From positions 1,426,001-1,490,000 of the forward strand of contig JAJTUP010000011.1 in NCBI GenBank assembly GCA_021399435.1: a stretch of 64,000 bases of DNA, written 5' to 3'. The translations under genes and the position numbers were made by a program. The notes beneath the pieces were generated by a model, which worked only from the letters and a program-made list of their open reading frames with translations, did not search any database and had not been told where the DNA came from. Shown here one piece after another: positions 11,652 through 23,190 of this stretch; the stretch's first letter is position 1, and each line of letters opens with the position of its first letter. Source of the stretch: Diaporthe sp. PMI_573 (taxonomy: Eukaryota > Ascomycota > Sordariomycetes > Diaporthales > Diaporthaceae).

Positions 11652-11870
11652 GGGACAGGCCCAGGATAGCTGCAAGACAGCTTTAGGACGTATAAAGGAT
11701 ACAGCTAAGACAGGCTTAGGACAGACCTAGAATATACAAAGGACATGGCTAGAATACTTTAGGATGTATAAAGGATATAGCTAGGATACTTTAGGATGTA
11801 TAAAGATATAACTAGGATATCTTAAGACATAGTTAGGACCCCTTAGGACAAAACTAGAATACCTTAGGCT
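11652..11870. repeat. degenerate ~32-bp tandem array in copia 3' region
   Basis: About seven imperfect units resembling GCTAGGATACTTTAGGATGT followed by ATAAAGGATATA; copy 2 carries the same array in inverted orientation at about 58425-58625. It lies downstream of the pol stop and is part of the element rather than a later insertion. Confidence 0.8.
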
Positions 11871-12213
11871 ATATAATAGACCTTAAAGGCTATATCTAGG
11901 GCCTAAGGAAATTATATAAGGCTAGCTAAGGATTAACCCTAGGAAGCTATAAAACTTAGTAACTACATAATAGGAAACTTTTTATAATTACTAGGGAGTA
12001 TTTATATAAAGAAAAAGTAGTAAAAGGAGAATTAAATTTTAGCTATAGTGTATAGGAAAATTATTATACAAACCTAAGACCCAGGATATACCTACTTAAC
12101 TATATATCTAAAAGTATATGGATTAATTACGGAACCTATATCTTTCTATTTAATCTCCTGCTTAATGTCCTCCAAGGTTACTAGGCTATAAAAGAGTCTC
12201 AGGCTATTATTAT

Positions 12214-12426
12214 CTAGACTACCTCTACTACTACAACCTCCACAACCTCTTCTACAAGCACAGGCTCCACGCAGCTAATAGTTCTTATAATAAGGGTACT
12301 AGCAACCTTATAACTACTAGATACAACCCATATAAGTACTCCCTTAAAATCTAGGCAGCTAAAAATACCCCTTAAACCAGTGCGCATTAGGTAAACTGTA
12401 CAAGCATTTAGTATATTGCTTACCAT
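12214..12426 (-). other. antisense 70-codon ORF in copia copy 1
   Basis: Open frame of 70 codons on the strand opposite pol, between the tandem array and the 3' LTR. The predicted protein begins MVSNIL, has a central CLDFKGVLIWVVSSSYKVAS and ends in a Val/Glu tract VVEVVVVEVV. The homologous stretch of copy 2 (57891-58103) is also 70 codons without an indel, with ATG changed to ATA and one Trp-to-stop change. Downstream a second frame reads LEDIKQEIK in copy 1 and LEGIKQEIKQKDISSLINLY in copy 2, suggesting the ORF was once longer. I do not recognise the protein. It may be a chance antisense frame. Confidence 0.4.
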
Positions 12427-13400
12427 CTTAATTATATGACTAAATAAGGATTATATAAAAGTAGCTTAGATAACAAATAATTTATATAATAATGTTAACT
12501 AGCTGTATATTAACATTATATAAAATCTATATATTATATAAAAGAAGTATGGTAATTATATACTTAGAATCCTTTAAAATATTAGAATAGAAATAATAGT
12601 AGAAAAAGGGCATATAAATATTAATAACAATAGAGGACAGGAAGGTATAATTTATGAAGTAACTAGTCGGAAGGGTTATAATTTGTACAAACAAAGTCAG
12701 ACTAGGGACAGAGGTCAGAGTGCCAAAGAGAGGCGCGAGAGGAGACTAGGCAGGGCCTGCCTGTAGAGTAGAGATAGGTACTATAACGGTAGCTGCAGGC
12801 ATAGGCAAAGCATATAGAGAGAGAGGCAACCCGCAAGGGCCGCCACGCGGAGAACTATAATTAGACATTATATAAAGAAGTTTGATAATAAAGGTAAGTT
12901 TTAAAGATGTTTGAATCGTACAATATACAAGGTATGTGTATATATGTGTGAGAGAGAGAGAGAGTGTTGTGTGATGGAGAAGAAGAGAGGGAAGGCTGAA
13001 GCAGAAGGTAAAGGCGAAGGGGTTTTTATGCTAGCACTAGAAGGGCACTATATATAGACTACTCTAGCTAGCTAGGAAAAAGAAGTTACTTGCACGAGTG
13101 AGTTACAGGTAATAGTCCCTTCTAGTACCTTCTGGCTAGTACAATAAAAGTTGTGAGAAAAGGTGGTTAGAAGGCAGGTTAGAAAGGGTGCTAAAAAGAA
13201 GGCTGAGAAAGTTGGTGCGATAAGTACTTGATGTAGACTATTAGGTAAAGGTTGGCTTATAACGCACGATTGAAAAACCAGGGCAGCATAACCTGCCCGG
13301 CCAGGGTGATTTTATTTATTATGGGAAAAGGCGTACGAGCAATTCAACTTGCTCGACTGGTCTAAAGGGAGTGTATGATTAGAAAACAAAAGACCCCTAG

Positions 13401-13609
13401 TGTTGGAATAGCACTGAGGCTGATTATATATAGCCATATTGGCTAGGGAGGATGACTAATTAGGCAAGGGAGTGCATGCAGACCTTTTAGGTCTGCGTGC
13501 AAACTTCCCCGCTCGTTTTATAGTTTAGACAGACATTAACGAATTTAGAACCAATTGCACAGACATGTATATACGTACATTTACGCCATATGGCAAAGGC
13601 CATTCAACA
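13401..13609 (+). repeat. 3' LTR of copia copy 1 (209 bp)
   Basis: Begins TGTTGGAATAG and ends GGCCATTCAACA, giving TG...CA ends with imperfect terminal inverted repeats. It is directly preceded by a purine-rich tract. Alignment to the 208-bp LTR of copy 2 (56694-56901, inverted) ends at the same place on both sides, which fixes the boundaries. Differences between them are mostly transitions. Confidence 0.85.
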
Positions 13610-14400
13610 AAACTCTATATATATTAAGACCTATATCTTTATTATTATAAGAGATTAGAATATACGGTTTTAAATTTAGATATTTAAGATATAAATATAA
13701 GTCTATAAAAATATAATATAAAATCTTACTATTAGCTTTATATAGAAATATTAAAAAGAAAAACAATAATAATAGCTATAAATTATACTACTTTTGTAAA
13801 TAATTTAGTAGAATTTCAGATAGTATTTTTTTTAGAATCTCCATATAAACTATACTTAGAAACTTATATCTTTATAACTATAAATATTTTCATTAATGTT
13901 TTATATCTAAAAGTATATTTTCCCTAAGAAATATTTCTTAGAAAAACTTAAACTTTAATATATTTTACTATATAAATGACTTGTAGATATATACTTCTAA
14001 TATAAGTTTTAATAGACTTTATTAAATATTAAAAAAATATTTACCTAAATTTAACTAGTTATAGAATAACGAAACTTAAGATTTTCTATTACTAAGGAAT
14101 TCTATATAAATCTTCTTCTTTAACTTTAAAAACCTATATAGTAGTATTAGAATTTTAATTTCCACGGTAAAATATTTTTTTAAGTATATTTATTTAATAA
14201 TCTATACGTATATTTAATTTAAATACTGCTATAATTAAACTGGTAGCGATATTGTATTTTAAAAAGTGAGTGTTTTGGTGGAAAATGTGGGCGGAAGCGG
14301 GGGGTAGGCGGAAGGGGGGTCGCTTGACTTATCGTATTCAAATTACAGTGGATAATTAGTCGGGAAGTATAGGAAACCATCTTTTATGATATAGAAATAA
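13610..14400. other. AT-rich, RIP-like spacer without a recognisable gene
   Basis: Strongly AT-rich, with no protein motif that I can recognise on either strand. Composition changes sharply near 14250 to a G-rich stretch (14280-14330) and then ordinary base composition. It is probably an old repeat mutated beyond recognition. Confidence 0.6.
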
Positions 14401-14754
14401 TGAGACATAGTGACTAGTAAGTGTTGGCGGGCCAAGAAAGCTCTTCAGTTTTACATCTACGTGCAATTTGGAATTCTGGCTTTTTCTCAACCATCAGGCC
14501 CAGCTGGGTGTCTTCTCAGCAAGGAGGTTCAAAGCGCATAGTCAGCCCACCATTGTCACGAGTTTATTTCCTCATGACCTTGTTTTACCAGAAGGTTCGC
14601 AGTGGATGCAAATGCCCCTAGAAGTAGAGCCTGTATCCTTTTTGGAATAATTATATTTCCTCCACGTTACAGATCAATTTCAAGCATAATACTGATTAAT
14701 CTAATTCTAATATTCTTGCATATCATATTCCCCCATGGTGGTAAATAGCTTCAT

Positions 14755-15162
14755 TCACTTCGTTGGAGGGGTAAAGCTACTTAGTTTCAGTCTCTTGGGT
14801 ATAAATTCCTCAGCTTCACTTGCCCCTTCTACTTTACTAAATTTACGCTTCCTACTCCATCTTTGAGCTAATTTGTTAGTCTCAAAAAGCTCTTCGCTAG
14901 ATATGCGCTTTTTCCCATTGTATACATCAGAATTGTCCAAGGTTTGTTGTTTTTCAACGTTGGTAATCGCATCGTTTTCGGCAAACTGGTTGAGAGATAT
15001 GCTGGCCAGCGTGCCTTCACCGATCAGCTTTTGTGAGGGTTCAAAAAGTTTATCCTCATCATTTCCTGCCATAGTTCGTCGTAATTCTATTAATCCTAGA
15101 CTATTCACGTCATTCTCGATAGTCTCTACGTCAGCTGAGTTTCGGTTTAAATTTTGTGCCAT
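14755..15162 (-). CDS. small hypothetical protein, 135 aa
   Basis: Uninterrupted 135-codon frame from ATG (15162) to TAA in a stretch of ordinary base composition, with no RIP-type stops. The product is hydrophilic and charged. Its C-terminal part is basic (RWSRKRKFSKVEGA, then FIPKRLKLSS), so a nuclear or nucleic-acid-associated role is conceivable. No membrane segment, signal peptide or known domain is visible. A frame on the other strand across 14873-15181 overlaps it and looks less protein-like. It could be a chance ORF or part of a spliced gene; expression data would decide. Confidence 0.4.
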   Translation of the reverse strand: MAQNLNRNSADVETIENDVNSLGLIELRRTMAGNDEDKLFEPSQKLIGEGTLASISLNQFAENDAITNVEKQQTLDNSDVYNGKKRISSEELFETNKLAQRWSRKRKFSKVEGASEAEEFIPKRLKLSSFTPPTK

Positions 15163-15412
15163 CTTTAATTTAGTTATGTAGGATGAAAAGATTTTCCTGG
15201 TTCAAATTCCAACATACAATGTAGAATTCCATTTATCTTTTTATATTGCAATATAAGGTGTGTCCCAGAATCTAATTATGTTAATCTTGTATTGTTTAGT
15301 GTCCGCTTTACTACTTTTTGTAAACAAGGATTCTTAAATTAGGAAATGGAGCAGTGGCAGTGTATAGATAGAAAGGTCCTCAGTCCTCAGCCTCCTGTGA
15401 GTGCATGCTACC

Positions 15413-15610
15413 TCAACCATTATTCCCATTCTCTAAATCTTTTTTTTGATTCTGGTTCCTTTGAATATCAGTCCTATCATCCGTTTCCACCACCCGTACC
15501 TCCGGAATCATAAAACAGATTATGCGGCTCTTCTCTGTCAGGTCAATAGCAAGTCGCCGCATACCGCGTAAAAAGGATCTATCGCCAGAGGCAAGAATGC
15601 GGTGGCATGC
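15413..15610 (-). pseudogene. C-terminal fragment paralogous to 17.75-17.95 kb
   Basis: The minus-strand frame reads SGDRSFLRGMRRLAIDL and ends QNQKKDLENGNNG. The plus strand at 17.75-17.95 kb reads SGDKSFLRTMRRLATDL and ends QNQSKDLENK. The two run co-linearly for about 55 residues, so this is an inverted, isolated duplicate of the 3' end of the gene next door. Upstream it joins a pogo-transposase fragment in another frame. It has no start of its own. Confidence 0.65.
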
Positions 15611-15745
15611 TGATAGGGATAATGTTGTTTGTCTTGCAGTAGTTATTAAACTCTGCCGATACATGGCTCTCGTGTTCATCTAGGATGAGCATTCGGTATC
15701 TGCCCTTTGTCTGTAGTTTGGTGTGCTTTATTGAGCATAGTTACT
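15596..15745 (-). pseudogene. pogo/Fot1-type (DDE_1) transposase fragment
   Basis: The minus strand reads KGRYRMLILDEHESHVSAEF and then NNYCKTNNIIPISMPPHS. This is the hallmark second-Asp region of Fot1/pogo DDE_1 transposases (LILDGH-SH..., then PPH). Only about 45 residues remain before the frame switches to the ferric-reductase-like C-terminal fragment. Residues around the motif are largely uncorrupted. The fragment is far too short to function. Confidence 0.75.
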
Positions 15746-16049
15746 GCCAGCACCGACAAAATTGGTAATTTTGTATAAAAATATCTTTCAGCAGTAGGCG
15801 GCGGGGTTTATTATAGAAAGTGTGAAAGGAACTATTCCAGCGTTCAATATAGTATATAACTTTAGTATATCTAGGTAGCCCTAACACAGCGGCTATATAA
15901 AATAAGGAAACGTATTACAACAATCTCGCAATATCTACCTTTAGCCTATTTCTAATTTCTATATTCTTATTCCTAAAACAAAACATAAAAACATTAAACA
16001 ATATAAGAAGCTCTATCTTGCTTTTAACCAAGCTCTAATTAATATCTTC

Positions 16050-17945
16050 CCAAACGTTTTTACTTTAAAACACCCCTTACCTATAATAAATCTAAGCACT
16101 AAAAATAACCTTCCTCTCTATCTAGATAATATTACTATATACCTTCTGATAATCAGAAGTATAGTATTTATTCTTTACCTCTACCATCTTTGCTTAATTC
16201 TCTATTAACTACTATTAACCTATATTATTTTCGCATATATTCAACATATTTATACTCTACCTCTATTTCTATCTACAACTTAGACAGATACATCTAGGGG
16301 TAAAGCGATTCTCGTTGTATCTTTACTGATTTCTAACATAATACCATACTTAGTAACTATTGACACTATTAATTAAAAGTCTAGCCTACTTTCTCTGCTA
16401 AATATAGTTCTTATATTGCTCAAAGGTAGACGCAACTTTATTATAGAGTACTTAGAATTACCTATATCAATAAACAATATAATCTACTGCTAGACTAGGT
16501 GCATTACAATAAGACATACAATAGTCTATATAATTTCCCTCCTCCAAGACAGAGTAGGACAGGAGTTACCTTAGAAATCGATTTCTAGTTATATTACAAG
16601 TTACTCAATCAATTAGACAAGGCATAGGTGCTAAATTTATACCAATAGTCAACCAGTTACTTATCACTAATAGTGATCACCACTATCCCGTTCCTCCATA
16701 TTCCCTCAATACCAGGTGGGCCAAAAGTTTATGTCTTGCTTGTCGTAGCATGCCTTTATAGTTTACTATAGCATATAGTAATCCCAAATATATAAACGTA
16801 TTTAAGTGGTACTGCCATTGTCACCGCCTATATTTAGTTTATATCGTTTATTTACAAAATAATTACAGTACTCTTCACCACTAGCAGCATTATATAATCA
16901 AAGTCAGATAACAACTAGGTAACTCGACTTATAGTTAATCTAGACCAGCCACTTCATATTATACCAGGAGACTACTTTATTATTTTCTTACCGGGAACCT
17001 TCCTTCGCTATAATCTCCGTAGAAGCTATCCCGCCATTGCGGTACCGAAGTTAAACAACCTAAAGAAAGATGAGAAACTAGAGAAAGATGAGAAACTGGA
17101 TAAGCTTATACTCTTTATAGCTTAAGATTATACCCAAGACTTTCCAGTCAAGATCTACAACTAAATACTGCTCCGTAGCCCATACACACAGGATCTCGAT
17201 CTCTAGCAGCACAAGACAGTAGTTCTAATTGCTAGAGGACTCAGTATTATTAATTTATTGCCACTAGCTCTTACCCTTACAGAACGCAGAATCTATAATA
17301 TAAGGGCCAAAGGTTTAAAGGTTTCAATTAAAGAAACTGAAGGTTCTAGTCTATTTAGAGACCTAATACACAAGGTTGCTCTTTTTTAGTGGGTAACCCA
17401 AAGTAAGCCAGAGGATTAGATTATTAACCAGCTGAAGAGACTAAGATCTTTGGATTTAAATAATATAGGCACTCCTACCCACCAAAACTATTGTTAACAG
17501 CTGACTATACATAGAATTTATTAAATATTCATACTATCTTTCTAATATCAACAAATGGTTCTAAAGATTTGTTTAAACCTAGAGATCAGTATTAGAAGTA
17601 GCAAAATAGCATACCAGATATAGGCGGAAATTATAAATTAATTAAAGGCTGGGCCTAAATCTACACCCTTTCCCTAGGCTAAAGTATTATAGTTAGTATA
17701 TCAACAAAGCCGTTTCCTCTCTTATAGTAAACAAATTTAATTCTAATATAACAAAAGTCTCTGGCGATAAATCATTTTTACGCACAATGCGGCGACTAGC
17801 GACCGACCTAATAGGGAAGGACCGTATAATCCGTTTTAAGATTCCGCAAATGCGGTTGGTGGAAATAGATGGAAGCACTGAATTTGAGAAGAACCAGAAC
17901 CAAAGCAAGGATCTAGAGAATAAGATAGGTAGCACGCACTCATAG
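16050..17945 (+). pseudogene. ferric-reductase-like oxidoreductase, RIP-degraded
   Basis: Broken plus-strand gene with the layout of fungal ferric/cupric reductase-like proteins. A hydrophobic membrane part covers about 16.1-16.85 kb. An FAD-binding FR-type region follows near 16.93 kb (VNLDQPLHIIPGDYFIIF). An NAD-binding-type segment lies near 17.22-17.30 kb (VVLIARGLSII, then ALTLTERRIYN). The C-terminal part is at 17.75-17.945 kb (SGDKSFLRTMRRLATDL). Stops are TAA/TAG/TGA at Gln or Trp positions, and frame changes suggest lost introns or indels. Such enzymes reduce extracellular metals or act beside secondary-metabolite genes. The C-terminal part is duplicated in inverted orientation at 15.4-15.6 kb, which could have exposed it to RIP. 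Alternative: another FAD/NAD-dependent membrane oxidoreductase. Confidence 0.6.
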
Positions 17946-18532
17946 AAGGCCATGGACTGGGATGAAATCACTCTCTGCTCCCACAACCGTGCGGGGCTTG
18001 ACGAGTGTCAGGCTCGGGCGGCGGTGTGTTCAGCTGCTTGTTCTTGGAATCAGCAGGTTTCGACTTTTGGCTGCGGGTTTTAGGTGCTATCCTTGCAGTG
18101 GAGGAAGGAGTTCTCGCCATGTTTGAGAAACGTGTTTTTGTACGATATCGCGCTGCTTACTTCGTGAAGATATTTGGGCAGATGAAAGATGGACGTTGAA
18201 AGTATTTTTCTAATTAGTAATTGGCAGCGGCAATGACTTGCATTTACCTTGACGATAAGGAAGGAGAGAAGAAGGATAAGATACGCACACAATACGAATC
18301 ATCACTGCTTCTAGCGGTACTTGACGGTTCAGCATCGTGTACTTTACATGACCTCTATTTAAGCGACGAAACATACCTAACATGAAACTTTCTATGACCA
18401 CAGAAAAAAAAAAAGAAATCATCTCTGTTCACAGCCTTGATGCTTTCTACATAGTGTAGAAATACTCACTAGCAATGGTGTTCCTGTTTTACACTGCTTC
18501 TACGGCACTAAAGTCCAGCATTCAACGGTGCG

Positions 18533-19129
18533 ATGGTCGGGGTCAACCCGTACAGAATTCTAGCTTTGATGATCATTGAGCTTATGGTATTGGAGGACCT
18601 AGCTGCCGAGGCTGGCTTCTGCTTTGTCAGCAGCCAGATCGTGGACTGCCACGCCCGAGATTTTAGTGATCTGCAGAGCTGTCCCCCTCAACACCTGCGG
18701 GAGGTATCCATTGTAACCCTCGCTACCCGCATTGGACGGCATGATCTCAGCTTCGATGTTATCGCAGAGCAACAAGCAACGCAGCGCGGCCGTGTTGAAA
18801 CAGGCAAGCAGCGAGCAGGAGAGCTCAGACGAGTGATGTTTCGCGGCTGTAAATCGTTTTATGTAAAAGGAATTAAGACCGTGTTTCGAAGTACGAGAAG
18901 AAAAAGGTGTAACTCAGTAAAGATACCTTACTGTATGTATAGACCGCATCAGAAAAGTTCTCGAGTAAGGAAACTGCGAAGAAGTGGGCTACCGTTTTAC
19001 AAACGGGCGAGACGAAGAGCAATGGGGGCGAATTGTCACGGCAGAGGGCATAATAGGCTGGGCCCTGGTCCAAGATTAGATATAACGCCTTCATACTGTA
19101 CACACACACACACACACACAATTTATTGA
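18533..19129 (+). other. 198-codon open frame of doubtful reality
   Basis: Open from ATG 18533 to TAA 19129 in ordinary-composition DNA. I recognise no domain. The C-terminal end is Arg-rich and then runs through the (CA)n microsatellite (reading THTHTHT), and the 3' end overlaps the tail of the LINE. These points argue against a functional gene. 17946-18532 likewise has no recognisable gene. Confidence 0.2.
19100..19121. repeat. (CA)n microsatellite at the LINE 3' end
   Basis: About 11 CA dinucleotides on the plus strand, directly abutting the apparent 3' end of the minus-strand LINE. In element orientation the end reads GGGCATCAATAAATTG followed by (TG)n. It may be the element's tail instead of poly(A), or the target at which it inserted. 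Confidence 0.85.
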
Positions 19130-19449
19130 TGCCCGGCGGCGGCTTGCGCCGAAAGGGCAACTATTACTAATCTGCAAATACATGTCCCAAAATAAATCCC
19201 GACCTCCTTAAGCCTATATACAATCTGTTCCTAGCTTATAGCTTGTCTCAATCTACCATGTCTCTACAAATTCTTGTAGGTTAGTAGTGTTAGTAGGCCG
19301 ACTTAAAGGCAATTCTCTAAGTATTTAGTGTCCTATCTTCGGCAACTAAAGCAGTGCCTGCTATATATAACACGAGGTAATTAAGGTTTGTCAGATTAGT
19401 GGTAATAGGATAGAGATATTTCTCTTTGTAATCAGTCTACGTTAAGTCG

Positions 19450-22400
19450 CCCCGTGGCAATAGCAAACCATATTATTATACGGACGGCATCTATATTTGG
19501 AGTCTAATTTATACCATCTAACGGTACTTTCCCTCTTAAGAAGAAGGAGATGTTACTTCTATAGATATCTATACACTAGAGTATCTACGTTTAGTGTATC
19601 GTCTAACGCCTATACCGAAAAAGGAAATATTCTACGGTCTCTCTTACTTATCTATATACACACTAGTCTGACAATACTGCTTTAATATGGTACAAATATA
19701 CATTTAATCTTGCTATACCCGTCTTAAGCTATATGAGTATATTAGCTTCTTTCTAGGAGAGCCTATTATATAGATGTTGCGTATATTTGCCTAGTAACGC
19801 TATATCGACTTTTTTAGAATACTTGCCAACCTTATCTGGCAGACTTCTAGTGGTGCCTTGCTTAGTGTGTGCTACATTAAGCGTTGTCAATCTTACTCTA
19901 GGGAGTTATATCTATAGCTCTGTACCCTGTTGCGTGGCTTTCTTAACTTTTTATTTAGCGTATATCCAGAGCTTGTTATCTTTACCCAACAGTAGCCATA
20001 CTACTGTAATTATATTGTTTTCTCTTCTAAGCTTTCTAATAGATTTGTAAATACTATAAATATATTCCTGTCTAGACTATTGTCTTAGGTTTCTAAGTAT
20101 AAGCACTGCTGCTTTATTTCTCGTTAAAAGCATGATACTGTGGTATCTACGCTATAGTAGTTATTTAAAGGCGTATGCCATTACTACTAGTTTGCCAATA
20201 TATAGGTTTTGTTTTGTCCTTAGGCCTAGAGTAGAGGAGAAACTCTTAACTGTGGGGATATCTCTGATATATTTGCGTGTCTTAATTACTCCGCCTAATC
20301 TAACCATACCATTCTGTGCCAAACTGCCTACGGCAATATATGCTACCCGGCGTAGGTTTAGCAGCTTTGGTGCTGCCTTGTCGGTAACTGTTTGTAACTT
20401 CTTCTCCTATAGCAATAGAGTAAATGGATTGATAGTTTCTATCTCCTCTATCTCTATCTCTTTAAGTACATCTGCTACCTAATATAGTGGCAAGCAATAT
20501 CGCTTTCTAAATTTTCTCATTTAAGACATGTTCCTGTAAAGTAGATTGGTCTTGGGCAGGGTGTGAATATCTACCCACAGCTTGATTGCCCGTCTCTAGA
20601 AGCAGTCTTGTACGGGGGCAATATAAGCCTCTGCCTTGATAATGCTTGTTGCCACCAAGAGAAATGTTCCTACGATTACTTGCGCCTCTACTCTTTAGAC
20701 CCTATTGATAGGTCCTATAAGCCTATCCTTAAAATTATACATCCAGACATTAGAGGCGTAGTCTACCACCGGGGTAACTATTAATATAAATAGCTGTCGT
20801 GCTGTTACTAGGGATAGTTTTCTAAGCCGCCTGAGCTTTATTGCTGTTTCCAGGCCCTTAGAGGCTGCCCTTGCAATATATTCTTTATACTTAAGCTTAG
20901 TATCTATAATTATGCCGAGGATCTTAATGTACTCTTTAGGTTATATAACTTGTCCCTTAATGGTAAATAGCTGAAAGTCTGTTTTATATGACTTGCGGGT
21001 AAAGTATATAATTGCTGTCTTCTCTGCTTCAAACATTACACTATTTCTTCTCTCCCAGTCTAGGGCGTCTTTAATAATAGATTTAATGCCTTCCCAGTTG
21101 CTTTGTGCCGTAGCTCTTGCTACCCACGCCGTGAAGTTATTAATAAATACTATCGCTCTCCTATTACTGTTGATTTGCTGCTATACTAAGTCGGTATTAA
21201 AGAAAAGGAATAGAATTAGAGATAGGGGAGAGCCCTGAGGCAGACCAGCCTGTGGTAAGCTTTAGACCTTGGAGGATTATCCGTTAACTTAGATTATTAC
21301 CGTGCGTTCCGAGCAAAATGCCTCTATCCACCAAAGCAGCTTTTCTGGCATACCTCGCGCCTTTATTTTCTGGAACAGTCTTTCTTTGCAGACTCTGTTA
21401 TAGGCCCCTTTAACATTAAAGCTAACTAAGCTTACAACCTTTTAATCCCGCCAGGCCGTATAGATCTGCTTCTGTAGAAGCAAAAGCGCTTACTCTGCCG
21501 ATTATTGTTTACAAGCTCCAAAATAATTAATTAGGAAAAGGCCATACGTCTCTACCGCGTATAAGATCCTCTCCGCAACTACCGATTCTAGAACCTTGCC
21601 AAGTATTGCCAAGAGTAAGATCGGTCTCCAGGCTTTTGCAACTATATATTCCTCTTTGCCAGGCTTTTTAAGCGGTATAATCTTTATGTGTCTCTACTAG
21701 CTAGGCAGCATCCCCTCTTCTAAGGACGCTTAAAATAGTACCAGGACATGGTACCTAACTAATGGCCAGACCTCTTTCTAGACTATCCCGGGTAGGCCGT
21801 CGTTTCCTGGTGCCTTCCATGATTTTGCTACAAAGAGCTACCGTTCCACTTCTTCCATAGTAATAGCAGGCATCGCTACGGAAGCTCTTTGCGGCCTGGG
21901 TCCTTTATCGTCAATCTTGCTCGGTAAGAAAGGGAAAAACGTAGCCAGCAACTCTTCTGCCTGCTCCCTATAATCGGTCGTGGCTATTCCGTCCGCTCTA
22001 ACTAATTGCGACACCTTCCCAAACGCCGTGTCGTCACCAGACTTCAGGTACTTGGCGGCCTTCTAGATATTGTTATTATCTGCAAGGAACTCGTTCTAGT
22101 GCTTCTTCTTCTATTGCCAGATAGCGTCGTGGTACTATTTCGCAGCTGCTCTTGCCGTCTCTTCCAGGTCCATTCTAGTCTACCCCGCTCGGCGCTAGGC
22201 CTAGGCGCGGTTTCTCCAGAATATATATATTTGCCACAGCTGTATAAGGTCGGTTGTCCACTATCGCTTTGTGTACAGTAATAGTCTCGCCTTCGGTGTC
22301 AAGGCATAAACCGCTTCCAGTACCGCCGCTATTAACTTATCCGTTTTCTACTACACTATACCTTCCAGCAGGGCATCGCCTAGCAAGCTCGCTATTCTGG

Positions 22401-23190
22401 CATTTATCTCCTTCCAGGGCGCGTTCTTAAGTAAGAGCCGCTCCTATTGCTTCGGCACTGGGACCGAGATGTTAAAAACCGTCTCAATTACTCAATAATC
22501 AGACCCGTATTCTGTCTTATATATCGCACATTTGACCGTTAATACTATCAGCTCTTCAAAAGCTAGGACCAGGTCAATAGTTGTATCATAGTCTCCATTA
22601 TGCCATATTTTCGTGCCTTGTTAAAGCAGACTACTAAAAGCAAACTTATTTATTAGGTCGATAATCAAATCTGCTTTGCCTTATCTTACTAGAGATACAT
22701 CGTCTCTACCCTATAGTTAATCATAACAGTTAAAGTCTCCGGCAATCACTACCTCTACCACCATACCTGCCGCTTGCCTTGCGTTCGCAATAGCCTTTCG
22801 CAAAAGGTCGCAAATATCTTGCAGGGCCTACAAATTTACTCCTAGTACATAGACTGAAGCCACCAAGACCCACCGACCGAAGAGCCTTATCACCGCTACC
22901 ATTATATCCGGAAACTCTATCTACACCTATTCTGCCTCTACGTCCTTATTTACCCAGATTATACTCCAAATCGCCCATCTGCCTTCCCTCCATATTGTAG
23001 GAACCATCTTGGTTTATTTATAGTGTCCTATAAGGGTTGTCAAAAGCCGGCCCTAGATTCTCTATGCCCGGAGCTCCTAGATAGCTAATACCGTTATATT
23101 CTAGATTTCCGCATTATTTATCAAGCTGTTATATACTATGCCCTGTTTCCTCACATTAAGTTAAACCACCTAGAATATCTTACTCACGCC
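19450..23190 (-). pseudogene. LINE ORF2: endonuclease, reverse transcriptase, RNase H
   Basis: APE-type endonuclease: GDFNCYD at about 22722-22743 followed by a decayed GRDDVS. RT: AFNVKGAYN-like and LPQAGLPQGSPLSLILFLFF (about 21.2 kb), then the catalytic box at about 21136-21147, which reads FINN where F-V/A-D-D is expected. Both catalytic Asp are thus Asn, a G-to-A outcome. A C-terminal RNase H-like region is readable in 20.1-19.7 kb. TAG/TAA stops are scattered throughout. The ORF would nick target DNA and prime reverse transcription; it is dead here. Confidence 0.85.

Larger units (their letters stand above)
8965..13609 (+). mobile_element. Ty1/copia retrotransposon, copy 1 (5'-truncated)
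   Basis: Sense-strand copia element starting inside integrase and ending with a 3' LTR at 13401-13609. The order integrase, RT, RNase H defines Ty1/copia. An unusually long region of about 2 kb without pol lies between RNase H (ends 11398) and the LTR. It contains a SINE-like insertion, a degenerate tandem array, an antisense ORF, a comparatively GC-rich patch (about 12716-12850) and a short (GA)n run at about 12948-12965. A purine-rich stretch (AAAACAAAAGACCCCTAG) precedes the LTR. An inverted, more strongly mutated copy lies at 56694-59937. Confidence 0.9.

Noticed and set aside
14421..14650. Two overlapping plus frames near 14.4-14.65 kb
   Set aside because: Short, overlapping in different frames and without domain evidence; possibly the end of a lost gene but not supportable.
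18533..19129. 198-codon plus frame as a real gene
   Set aside because: It ends through the (CA)n microsatellite and overlaps the LINE tail; no motif. Kept only as a low-confidence entry.
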